Assembly: GCA_905182375.1 (NCBI GenBank)
Contig: CAJJBF010000012.1
Span: forward strand, 1 to 42,647
Direction: 5' to 3'
Length of the DNA: 42,647 nucleotides
Source of the DNA: Flammeovirgaceae bacterium UBA4465
Lineage (GTDB): Bacteria > Bacteroidota > Bacteroidia > Cytophagales > Cyclobacteriaceae
Below, piece by piece: positions 7,496 through 13,893 of the stretch. Positions within the stretch are counted from its first letter, which is position 1. Each line of letters starts with the position of its first letter. The translations under genes were made by a program, and so were the position numbers. The notes below the pieces were generated by a model. It ran no database searches, was not told where the DNA came from, and saw nothing but the letters and a program-made list of their open reading frames with translations.

Positions 7496-7763
7496 GAGAT
7501 TAACAGTACTTGCGAGTGTTTTTCTAAAGAGGTGATATTGGAGGAATTTGAGGCTTATTTTGAGGTATTAGAGAGGGAGATATTTCATGAGGTGTTGAGG
7601 TGAGAGTGATCCTTGATTTTAGATATGGGCATAAAAGGAATGTCCATCGTTTTAATTCGACAAAAAGTTTTGGTCAAGACTGTAACCGTTTTAGTAGCGG
7701 TAATTGTCATATGAATGATTTGTGTATAAAACTCCTAAGGTGTGGTGTCTCAGGAGTTTTTTT
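7496..7763 (+). repeat. Repeat unit R3: gene-X 3' end plus terminator
   Basis: From 7496 the sequence resumes the gene-X tail (NSTCECFSKEVILEEFEAYF, ending with a stop at 7601-7603) without any upstream part of that gene. The noncoding blocks shared with R1 and R2 follow, and the unit ends in the hairpin 7730-7763. The tail is still fully open, so the copy is recent or was copied from an intact gene. Confidence 0.8.
7730..7763 (+). terminator. Hairpin terminator of R3
   Basis: AACTCCTAAG (7730-7739) pairs with CTCAGGAGTT (7749-7758) with one A-C mismatch. The loop is GTGTGGTGT and a T tract follows. It belongs to the same family as the hairpins at 1581 and 6903. Confidence 0.75.
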
Positions 7764-7838
7764 GTGCCTATTTAAAAAAAAGATTAAATTGCCACACTCC
7801 ACTTAGCGGTAAAACCTTCGACCTTTCCACATTGCATT

Positions 7839-8375
7839 ATGAAAAATTATTTAATGCTACTCTTGTTATTTGCCGTTGTTATCGGTATTACTTTATTGAA
7901 CATGACTGAGGACCCCAAACCGACTGCATTAATGCTAGGTGATTCAGTCATTAAAGCTGAAGTTAAAAAAGAAATAATACCTGAACCCATCATTGAAGAA
8001 GTCATTGAACCTGAAATTAAGGCAGATCCTCCTGAACTGGAATCTACACCAAGGGCAATTGGAGTGATATCCGAAATAAGTCAGCCATTGGATAAATATT
8101 ATTTAATTGTGGCTAGTTTTTTAGATAATGACTTGGCTTTCGATTATGCTAAAAAATTGATTTTATCGGGGTCAAATGTTACCATCATCCCACCTTTTAG
8201 CACGAGTAAACTTACGATGGTAGCTCTCGAATATGAAACCTTTGACAACAAGATTTTCTTTATTCCAACTCGGAGGATCTATTTAAAGGTCGTAGATGAT
8301 GAAATTATATCGAATATTGGACTGGATAAATACAAAGATGAATTCGATGAGCAGTCATGGGTATTAAAATATTGA
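7839..8375 (+). CDS. SPOR-domain protein, copy B
   Basis: This 178-residue paralogue of 3177-3644 has the same layout: N-terminal membrane anchor (about 4-21), acidic/basic Pro-rich linker, and C-terminal SPOR-like domain from YYLIVASFLDNDLAF to SWVLKY. Peptidoglycan binding in the periplasm is the family role. Compared with copy A it carries 20 extra codons inside the domain (about 8249-8310, encoding KIFFIPTRRIYLKVVDDEII) just before NIGLDKYK, plus a short in-frame addition in the linker (ALMLGDSV). The insertion would sit in the last helix-strand region of the domain and may impair it. The start of the DUF4359-M23 gene lies 7 nt downstream, so the two are probably co-transcribed and may act together on the cell wall. 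Confidence 0.8.
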   Translation: MKNYLMLLLLFAVVIGITLLNMTEDPKPTALMLGDSVIKAEVKKEIIPEPIIEEVIEPEIKADPPELESTPRAIGVISEISQPLDKYYLIVASFLDNDLAFDYAKKLILSGSNVTIIPPFSTSKLTMVALEYETFDNKIFFIPTRRIYLKVVDDEIISNIGLDKYKDEFDEQSWVLKY

Positions 8376-8382
8376 TCCTAAA

Positions 8383-9432
8383 GTGGTCAAGTCTTCTGTC
8401 AAAAGAAGAAGACGATTGGTGAGTAATATAGAAACCTTTTTAGCCACAGTAATATCAATAGGTAGCAGTGTAGTTATAGCTAATTTTTTTATAAGCAAGG
8501 GTCCTGAAAGAATATCTGAGAAAAAAAATAGTGATGACATGGATGAAGATATCACCAAATCGGAAGAACTTACAGATTATAAGGATCACAAAATGAAAAA
8601 AAATCAAATAGCACTGTTAATCATTGGAGTTTTACTGACTATTGCGGCTCTAACAAATCCAAACACCGATAGACACAAAGAAGCCATTGAAAGTAGACTT
8701 CAAAAAGCTACTCAACAGGGGGGTGTCTCCGTATCTGATAATGAGTGGGAAAATGCGGGTAGTACATTAGGGATGATGTTTGCAGGTACATTTATAGACA
8801 AAATCGTTGATCAAATGATCACTGTAGACAACTATATTTTGTTTTCAGTAACAAAAGGTAGCTATGGAGGAAATACTAGAACTATTGGGTTTGGTGCTTT
8901 TGGAAATGTATACATTACAAATGAAGTAGATGACGCTCTGGCTAAAGCATCATTAGACGCACTTCCTGCCATTCAGCCAGTATCCAATGAAGAATTGAAG
9001 CGTCTCTCTTCGGGCTTTGGATACCGCATCGATCCATACCTCAAAACAAGGAGAAAACATACCGGCGTAGATTTCTCATTAGAAGTGGGTAATCCCGTGC
9101 ATGCTACTGGAGACGGTAAAATTAAATATACCAAAAGCTCTTTGAGTGGTTATGGAAAACAAGTTCATATTGACCATGATTTTGGGTTTCAAACTAAATA
9201 TGGTCATTTAGACAAAATATTAGTAAAAAAAAGTCAGTGGGTTAAGCGCGGTGATCTCATTGGTTATTCAGGGAACTCGGGCAAATCCACGGCACCTCAT
9301 TTGCATTATGAAGTCATCAAAAATGGCATAAAAGTGAATCCAATTCATTATTTTAGTCGTGATTTATCTGCTGAAGAGTATGAGGAAATTCTAAGATTAG
9401 CTTCGATTGAAAATCAAGCTATGGGATCTTAA
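8383..9432 (+). CDS. Chimeric DUF4359-M23 membrane-anchored metallopeptidase
   Basis: This 349-residue protein appears to be built from three parts. Residues 1-70 (GTG start, basic SSVKRRRR and one hydrophobic segment about 20-37) match the stub at 3652. Residues about 71-200 resemble DUF4359: a second membrane segment beginning MKKNQIALLIIGVLL and the signature DNYILFSVTK followed by TIGFGAFGNVYI. Residues about 205-349 are a LytM/M23 peptidase domain with GFGYRIDP, the zinc motif HTGVDF (HxxxD), YGHLDKI and HLHYEV (HxH), ending in the LSAEEYEEILRLAS segment usual for M23 proteins of this phylum. M23 enzymes cut peptidoglycan cross-bridges. The usual N-terminal part of the Bacteroidota M23 protein has been replaced. 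ATG 8593 is an alternative start giving DUF4359-M23 alone. All catalytic residues are present, so the fusion may be active. Confidence 0.75.
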   Translation: MVKSSVKRRRRLVSNIETFLATVISIGSSVVIANFFISKGPERISEKKNSDDMDEDITKSEELTDYKDHKMKKNQIALLIIGVLLTIAALTNPNTDRHKEAIESRLQKATQQGGVSVSDNEWENAGSTLGMMFAGTFIDKIVDQMITVDNYILFSVTKGSYGGNTRTIGFGAFGNVYITNEVDDALAKASLDALPAIQPVSNEELKRLSSGFGYRIDPYLKTRRKHTGVDFSLEVGNPVHATGDGKIKYTKSSLSGYGKQVHIDHDFGFQTKYGHLDKILVKKSQWVKRGDLIGYSGNSGKSTAPHLHYEVIKNGIKVNPIHYFSRDLSAEEYEEILRLASIENQAMGS

Positions 9433-9446
9433 GATTAATAAGAAAC

Positions 9447-9530
9447 CTAACTCCCATAAGCTTCACAATCAGGATCATCTATGGAGCAGCTTCCTCCTAC
9501 GCATTCTAGTTTTAGTCTAAGGATCTGGAT
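9447..9530 (-). repeat. nrdA 3'-end remnant, copy 4
   Basis: On the minus strand this reads ILRLKLECVGGSCSIDDP followed by DCEAYGS and a stop. It is the longest of the four copies and has the form of the class I ribonucleotide reductase large-subunit tail. The last cysteine of the CxxC pair is Tyr, so it could not work as the redox shuttle. It overlaps the end of the truncated H-NOX frame at 9512 in another frame. Confidence 0.6.
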
Positions 9531-9814
9531 ATATCAAAGGAAGAATTTGCTGAGGAAAAAAATTGTGAATGGTCCATAACAAACGCCTGAAATATGAATT
9601 TGCCAAATTCAAAAAATAAATCATCAATGGTCCTTTCTGTAATTCTACTCGTGTTTGAAACCAAGTTAAACATCTGAGAATAGTGGTAGGATCCTACAGT
9701 TGTGAAGGCACCACCATCGGGTAGGTTCGAGGATTCTATCACTTTATCTACCAAATTATAATCGTACTCTACCTCTAAAAAATTTAAATATTCAACGATA
9801 ATAAGTCCTTTCAT
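9512..9814 (-). pseudogene. Truncated H-NOX (heme NO/O2-binding) protein
   Basis: This 100-residue frame starts MKGLIIVEYLNFLEVEY, the typical beginning of H-NOX (HNOB) domains. It continues with SNLPDGGAFTTVGSYHYSQM and IDDLFFEFGKFIFQAFVMDH. His82 matches the proximal heme ligand position. H-NOX domains are about 180 residues long; here the reading frame ends near residue 100, so the second half, including the YxSxR heme-propionate motif, is missing. The break falls exactly where the nrdA-tail remnant begins (9447-9530), which indicates a deletion or recombination joint. H-NOX proteins sense NO or O2 and usually signal to a kinase or cyclase partner; none is encoded nearby. A stable heme-binding product is unlikely. 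Confidence 0.75.
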
Positions 9815-10105
9815 TTCTCATCTTTTTTATTTAAAAAATCACGATTGATTTTTTAGCCTCTCTAACAATTGTTCGAAGCTCATACAAGAAATTCGATAAT
9901 TTGAATCAAATTTAAAATGGTGAAACTTTAGGGTCGTTAATATTGTAAGCAAACCTAAACCTAGAACATTTATTGTAAAAGTAATACCTTCAAAGAATGA
10001 AAGTAACAGATCCTGATTTTAAAAAAAACGAATCATTTACGTGTCGCGGGAACATTAATAAACACGCCTGTGTTTAAAAAGAAATCAATAGTTATTCAAA
10101 ATAAT
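9815..10105. other. Intergenic boundary between accessory region and light island
   Basis: It contains an AT-rich inverted repeat (TAAAAAATC and GATTTTTTA near 9832-9856) and an AATTTG/CAAATT palindrome near 9898-9912. On the minus strand the latter includes TAAATTTG, a possible -7 box for the H-NOX remnant. No clear promoter for the plus-strand run starting at 10106 was recognised. Confidence 0.35.
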
Positions 10106-10276
10106 ATGTTTAATATTTTTAAAAAGACTTCACCTCTCCAAAAATTGTATCAGAAACACGAACAACTTTTGAAGGATGCCCACCAACTTTCAAAAACAAA
10201 TCGTTCGCTGAGTGATCAAAAACATGCCGAAGCGGAAGAAATACTTAATAACATTAAAGCTGCTGAAGGCAAATGA
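10106..10276 (+). CDS. Lacal_2735 family small protein
   Basis: This 56-residue protein starts at ATG 10106: MFNIFKKTSPLQKLYQKHEQ, then LLKDAHQLSKTNRSLSDQKHAEAEEILNNI. It matches the small helical Lacal_2735 family found in Bacteroidota, which has the same MFNxFKK start and the conserved 'S(T/K)TNRxLSDQKxxEAEE' centre. A GTG start at 10070 would add 12 residues without family support. The protein is charged, cytosolic and of unknown function; it is often found close to photolyase and cryptochrome genes. Its stop overlaps the next start in ATGA, which indicates translational coupling and makes it the probable first gene of the photolyase operon. Confidence 0.8.
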   Translation: MFNIFKKTSPLQKLYQKHEQLLKDAHQLSKTNRSLSDQKHAEAEEILNNIKAAEGK

Positions 10277-10557
10277 TAAACCTCTCTTTTTCTGCAAACG
10301 AGGAGAATAGAATTATTGAAATGGCTTGGGAGGATCGCACTCCTTTCGAAGCTATCAATTATCAATTTTCCCTTCCAGAAAGCGGAGTCATTGCGCTCAT
10401 GCGGAAGCGGCTAAAAAGATCTAGCTTTAATTTGTGGAGGGCTCGGGTACACCAGGGTACTAGCCAAAAACACAGCAAAAAAAGAAATTCTGAAATACAG
10501 AGATTCAAATGCACGCGTCAACGATCTATCTCAAATAACAAAATATCAAAACGATAA
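10273..10557 (+). CDS. TIGR03643 family protein
   Basis: This 94-residue protein contains the family signature IIEMAWEDRTPFEAI (about residues 14-28), then a helix-turn-helix-like segment with VIALMRKRLKRSSFNLWRAR, and ends with a basic tail including RFKCTRQR. TIGR03643 proteins are conserved hypothetical proteins found next to photolyases and DUF2256. The HTH-like middle and basic tail hint at nucleic-acid binding, but the function is unproven. It overlaps the preceding gene by 4 nt and lies 13 nt before the next, so it is part of the same operon. Confidence 0.85.
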   Translation: MINLSFSANEENRIIEMAWEDRTPFEAINYQFSLPESGVIALMRKRLKRSSFNLWRARVHQGTSQKHSKKRNSEIQRFKCTRQRSISNNKISKR

Positions 10558-10570
10558 ATCAGGAAGTCAA

Positions 10571-11659
10571 ATGATCTCTTTCCCTACTCGGCTTAGCGAC
10601 ATATACCAGCGCCTAGAATCTATAGCTCCTGAGAAATATAGTCATACAAGAAACTATGTTGATGGGGCCGTCACTTACTTATCTCCCTACATCTCAAGAG
10701 GAGTAATTTCTACGAAAACAGTTTTTAACTATTTGTTGGAAGAGAATTATCCCTTTGAAACCATTGAAAAATATGTGCAAGAATTGGCTTGGCGTGATTA
10801 TTGGCAACAAGTTTGGATTCATAAAAAATCCGAAATAAATACGGACTTAAAAAGTCAACAACAAGAGGTTCAACATTATGAAATTCCCATCGCTATATTG
10901 ACAAAGTCAACAAGAATCGAAGCCATAGATAGCGCGATCAAAGCATTGGAAGATGTAGGCTACATGCACAATCACATGCGCATGTACGCGGCCGCTGTCA
11001 TTTGTAATATGGGTAAAAGCCATTGGTTGACCCCTTCGCGATGGATGTATTATCATTTATTGGACGGAGACTGGGCGAGCAATGCCTTGAGCTGGCAATG
11101 GGTAGCGGGTAGCAATGCGTCAAAAAAATATTATGCAAATCAAGCGAACATTAATAAATTTTTTAATACTAATCAACGTAATACCTTCTTGGACTACGAT
11201 TATGATGTTTTAGTCAATCGTCCCTGCCCCACCGCTTTAGTCCCAACGACGTTGCCTCTACTCAAAACAGAACTGCCAGTATCTCAAACAATGGTCATAA
11301 CACCGAGTAAGCCTATACTTGTTTATAACTATTATAACCTAGATCCAAATTGGCGCCACGAGGGTGATTATAATCGTGTTCTTTTACTAGAACCTAAAAT
11401 TTTCGAACAATATCCCATCGCGCCAAAAAATATTCAATTCATGCAAGCCTTGGGGGTAAATATTAAAAATTTACAAGTATATGTCGGCTCCTTTGAGGCT
11501 TTAAGTAAAAGCTATCCAAATCAAAATATTATTTATAAAGAGCATCCCCTAAATGCGCATTATGTGGGTACTGAAGATGCGAGAGATTGGATGTTTGATG
11601 TGCAGGGCTATTTTCCCTCCTTTTTTGCTTTCTGGAAGAAATGTAAGAACCATTTGTGA
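10571..11659 (+). CDS. Photolyase-like FAD-binding domain protein without antenna domain
   Basis: This 362-residue protein holds only the helical FAD-binding half of the photolyase/cryptochrome superfamily. Visible are SPYISRGVIS, LAWRDYWQQVW, DVGYMHNHMRMYAAAVICN (the His/Arg flavin-site helix) and ASNALSWQWVAGSNASKKYY, which corresponds to the NxxWQW flavin-binding segment. There is no N-terminal Rossmann-like antenna domain, since the protein begins directly in the linker to the FAD domain. The last about 130 residues (from about 230) are unlike photolyases and carry an alpha/beta pattern. The activity is unknown; a blue-light sensory or electron-transfer role is plausible. Its stop overlaps the start of the next photolyase by 4 nt, so the two are probably made in equal amounts. 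Confidence 0.8.
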   Translation: MISFPTRLSDIYQRLESIAPEKYSHTRNYVDGAVTYLSPYISRGVISTKTVFNYLLEENYPFETIEKYVQELAWRDYWQQVWIHKKSEINTDLKSQQQEVQHYEIPIAILTKSTRIEAIDSAIKALEDVGYMHNHMRMYAAAVICNMGKSHWLTPSRWMYYHLLDGDWASNALSWQWVAGSNASKKYYANQANINKFFNTNQRNTFLDYDYDVLVNRPCPTALVPTTLPLLKTELPVSQTMVITPSKPILVYNYYNLDPNWRHEGDYNRVLLLEPKIFEQYPIAPKNIQFMQALGVNIKNLQVYVGSFEALSKSYPNQNIIYKEHPLNAHYVGTEDARDWMFDVQGYFPSFFAFWKKCKNHL

Positions 11660-13119
11660 AAGAGAAAAAAAAAACCGTAAACCTCGTTTGGATAAAAAGA
11701 GATATCCGAACACAAGATCATGCAGCACTTGAAGCTGCAGAGCAAGCCCAGCTTCCCTATCTCATCGTTTATTTATTTGAGCCTTCTTTACTTGATTATC
11801 CCGATAGTTCATTAAGACATCAACAATTTATATACCACTCATTGGCCGATGCCAATAAAACCCTCCAAGTTTTCAATCGATCTATACAAATTTTCTATAC
11901 CGAAGCGACTCCTTTTTTTGAATTCCTGCTCAATCATTTTAATTTAAAATCGGTCTTTTCCTATCAAGAATCAGGTATCAAACTGACTTGGGGCAGAGAT
12001 CAAAAAGTGATGGAAATTTTAAAAAAAAACAACATTTTTTGGCATCAATTCCAAAAAGGTGGGGTCATAAGAGGGATGAACAATCGGAAAAATTGGGATC
12101 AAGTGTGGCTCAAGGATATCGCCATTCCACCCATCAAAAATATATTCACTCAAAACGACCAGCCACCCTTCAATCATCCGTTTTCCTTACCGCCCACTTT
12201 AGCATCAAAATTTCTTGAAGTTACTCCGCATTTACAAGCCGCTGGTGAGACGCAGGCTTGGAAATACTTGATATCATTTACCCATGATCGGGGTAAAAAT
12301 TATCATAAAATGATCTCTAAACCCCTTGAAAGCAGAAAATCTTGTGGAAGAATCTCTCCCTACCTATCGTGGGGTAATTTGAGTGTCAAACAGGCGATGT
12401 ATCATGTCTCTGATCACGCAGATTTTGAAAAACATAAACGTGCTTTTGGGGGTCTCATGACACGCCTCAAATGGCATTGCCATTTCATTCAAAAATTTGA
12501 AGTAGAATGTGACTATGAGATTTTATGTGTCAACAGGGGCTACGAATCCCTAGTAAGAGTTGAAAACAATAACCATCTGCTCGCATGGCAATCGGGACGT
12601 ACCGGTTTTCCATTGGTAGATGCCTGTATGAGGTGTCTTCATACCACGGGATGGATCAATTTTCGTATGCGTGCCATGTTGGTATCCTTGTTATGCCATC
12701 ACCTAGACCAAGATTGGAGAACTGGCGTCTATCATCTCGCCCAATTATTCCTTGACTATGAACCAGGCATTCATTATCCACAATTTCAAATGCAAGCAGG
12801 TACGACCGGTATTAATACAGTCCGGATTTATAACCCTGTAAAACAGTCTTACGAACATGACCCTGAGGGAGTATTTATTAAAAAGTGGGTACCTGAACTC
12901 TTTAATGTACCTACGCCCTTTATCCACGAACCTTACAAAATGAATCATTTTGATCAATCTTGTTATGGTATTGAAATGGGCGTTGACTATCCCTTTCCTA
13001 TCGTAAATTTGGAGGAAAGTGGAAAAATAGCTCGAGAAAAAATTTGGGGGCACCGGAAAGGCCAAAAAGTAAAAAAAGAAAGTCAAAGAATTTTAAAAAC
13101 ACATGTCAGAAAACAATAA
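11656..13119 (+). CDS. Cryptochrome/photolyase family protein with altered flavin segment
   Basis: This 487-residue protein begins with the photolyase antenna domain (VWIKRDIRTQDHAALEAA, then LIVYLFEPSLL). The FAD domain follows, with RISPYLSWGNLSV, TGFPLVDACMRCLHTTGWIN and FRMRAMLVSLLCHHL. Where the CPD photolyase at 24273 has NNGNWQWSAGTG, this protein has HYPQFQMQAGTTG. The Asn near flavin N5 and the tryptophans of the electron-transfer pair are thus replaced, while the family's RIYNP and FIKKWVPEL ends are conserved. It is FAD-dependent by family, but whether it repairs DNA or signals is open. It lies in a tight operon (4-nt overlap upstream; the flavin reductase starts 3 nt after its stop), which suggests the reductase supplies reduced flavin. 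Confidence 0.85.
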   Translation: MKEKKKTVNLVWIKRDIRTQDHAALEAAEQAQLPYLIVYLFEPSLLDYPDSSLRHQQFIYHSLADANKTLQVFNRSIQIFYTEATPFFEFLLNHFNLKSVFSYQESGIKLTWGRDQKVMEILKKNNIFWHQFQKGGVIRGMNNRKNWDQVWLKDIAIPPIKNIFTQNDQPPFNHPFSLPPTLASKFLEVTPHLQAAGETQAWKYLISFTHDRGKNYHKMISKPLESRKSCGRISPYLSWGNLSVKQAMYHVSDHADFEKHKRAFGGLMTRLKWHCHFIQKFEVECDYEILCVNRGYESLVRVENNNHLLAWQSGRTGFPLVDACMRCLHTTGWINFRMRAMLVSLLCHHLDQDWRTGVYHLAQLFLDYEPGIHYPQFQMQAGTTGINTVRIYNPVKQSYEHDPEGVFIKKWVPELFNVPTPFIHEPYKMNHFDQSCYGIEMGVDYPFPIVNLEESGKIAREKIWGHRKGQKVKKESQRILKTHVRKQ

Positions 13120-13121
13120 AT

Positions 13122-13778
13122 ATGTATTTATCAGAATCTAGTATTAAAAAAATGCCTCATGTCAAAAGATTGAATATCATTAATTCAGTCTCGGGTATCA
13201 AGCCAGGTAACTTAATTGGTACCAAAGACAAAAATGATCAAACGAACTTAGCCATCATCAGCTCTGTCGTGCATCTAGGCAGTAACCCTCCCTATCTTGG
13301 ATTCATTTTACGACCTGATCAAAATGTGCGCAGGCATACCCATGAAAACATTTCAGAAAATAAGCAATTCACCATCAACCACATTCCTTCCGATTTCATT
13401 GAACAAGCACATTATACCTCAGCTAAATTTGAAAAAAATGTTTCTGAATTTCAGAAGTGTGGATTTACCGAAGAGTATCATAAAGATTTCACAGCACCTT
13501 TTGTCAAAGAAAGTAAATTGAAAATGGGCTTAATCCACGAAGAAAGTGTCCCCATAAAATCCAGTAATACCCTCATGTTAATTGGGAGAATCTTACATTT
13601 AATCATTCCTGACACCTCTCTGAGTATAGAAGGATATATTGACTTAGGTGTTGCGGACAGTGTTGGTATCTCTGGACTGAATGCCTACTATGCACTCAAA
13701 AAGGTAGGCGAGTTCCCTTATGCTCGTGCGGAAAAAACCCCTGAGTTTAATGATAAAAAAACAAAATTTACCTCATAA
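13122..13778 (+). CDS. Flavin reductase family protein
   Basis: With ATG 13122 as start the protein has 218 residues. An in-frame extension back to 13044 would lie inside the preceding gene and is not needed. It has the split-barrel flavin reductase/FMN-binding look: [48 protein letters not shown], and a [15 protein letters not shown] segment typical of FMN-binding reductases of this phylum. Such enzymes reduce flavins with NAD(P)H or bind FMN. Placed between two photolyase genes, with 2 nt to the upstream stop and overlapping the next gene by 29 nt, it probably provides reduced flavin for photolyases or cryptochromes. Confidence 0.8.
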   Translation: MYLSESSIKKMPHVKRLNIINSVSGIKPGNLIGTKDKNDQTNLAIISSVVHLGSNPPYLGFILRPDQNVRRHTHENISENKQFTINHIPSDFIEQAHYTSAKFEKNVSEFQKCGFTEEYHKDFTAPFVKESKLKMGLIHEESVPIKSSNTLMLIGRILHLIIPDTSLSIEGYIDLGVADSVGISGLNAYYALKKVGEFPYARAEKTPEFNDKKTKFTS

Positions 13779-13893
13779 AATATGCCCTGTCTGTGGACGC
13801 TCCTTCAACTGGCGAAAAAAATGGCGACTTACATGGGACCAAGTAATTTATTGTAGCAAACGTTGCAGAAGCCAAAAAAATGAAAGGAATTAA
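13750..13893 (+). CDS. DUF2256 zinc-ribbon-like small protein
   Basis: This 47-residue protein lies in a frame different from its neighbours and overlaps both: the last 29 nt of the flavin reductase and the first 14 nt of the photolyase at 13880. It reads [18 protein letters not shown], then [10 protein letters not shown], with a CxxC and a CxxxC pair that should bind one zinc ion. This is the DUF2256 signature. DUF2256 genes are short companions of photolyase genes in many bacteria, function unknown. The double overlap implies translational coupling. The gene is easily missed because of its size. Confidence 0.85.
   Translation: MIKKQNLPHKICPVCGRSFNWRKKWRLTWDQVIYCSKRCRSQKNERN

Larger units (their letters stand above)
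7507..8421 (+). repeat. Segmental duplication, copy B
   Basis: This stretch corresponds to 2885-3696: gene-X tail, conserved spacer, terminator, leader CATTGCATT, SPOR-domain gene and the first codons of the next gene. Copy B retains the complete downstream gene (8383-9432) and carries extra in-frame codons in the SPOR gene. Confidence 0.8.

Noticed and set aside
2885..7763. Integron cassette array with attC sites
   Set aside because: The repeats lie between single genes, but I saw no paired RYYYAAC/GTTRRRY core sites with attC-like folding and no integrase gene, so the term integron is not supported.
9832..9856. Hairpin near the H-NOX start as a terminator
   Set aside because: The stem is 9 bp but almost all A-T and lies upstream of the start, so it is unlikely to be stable or to end any gene.
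10273..10557. Possible frameshift in the TIGR03643 gene because of its basic, low-complexity tail
   Set aside because: The tail with RFKCTRQR and SNNKISKR is normal for Bacteroidota members of the family, so the gene is complete.
12745..13086. Minus-strand open frame of 113 codons
   Set aside because: It lies entirely antisense to the conserved C-terminus of the photolyase at 11656-13119 and looks like a shadow.
13044..13121. N-terminal extension of the flavin reductase
   Set aside because: The extra 26 codons overlap the end of the photolyase gene and look like out-of-frame lysine-rich sequence; ATG 13122 fits operon spacing and the family start.
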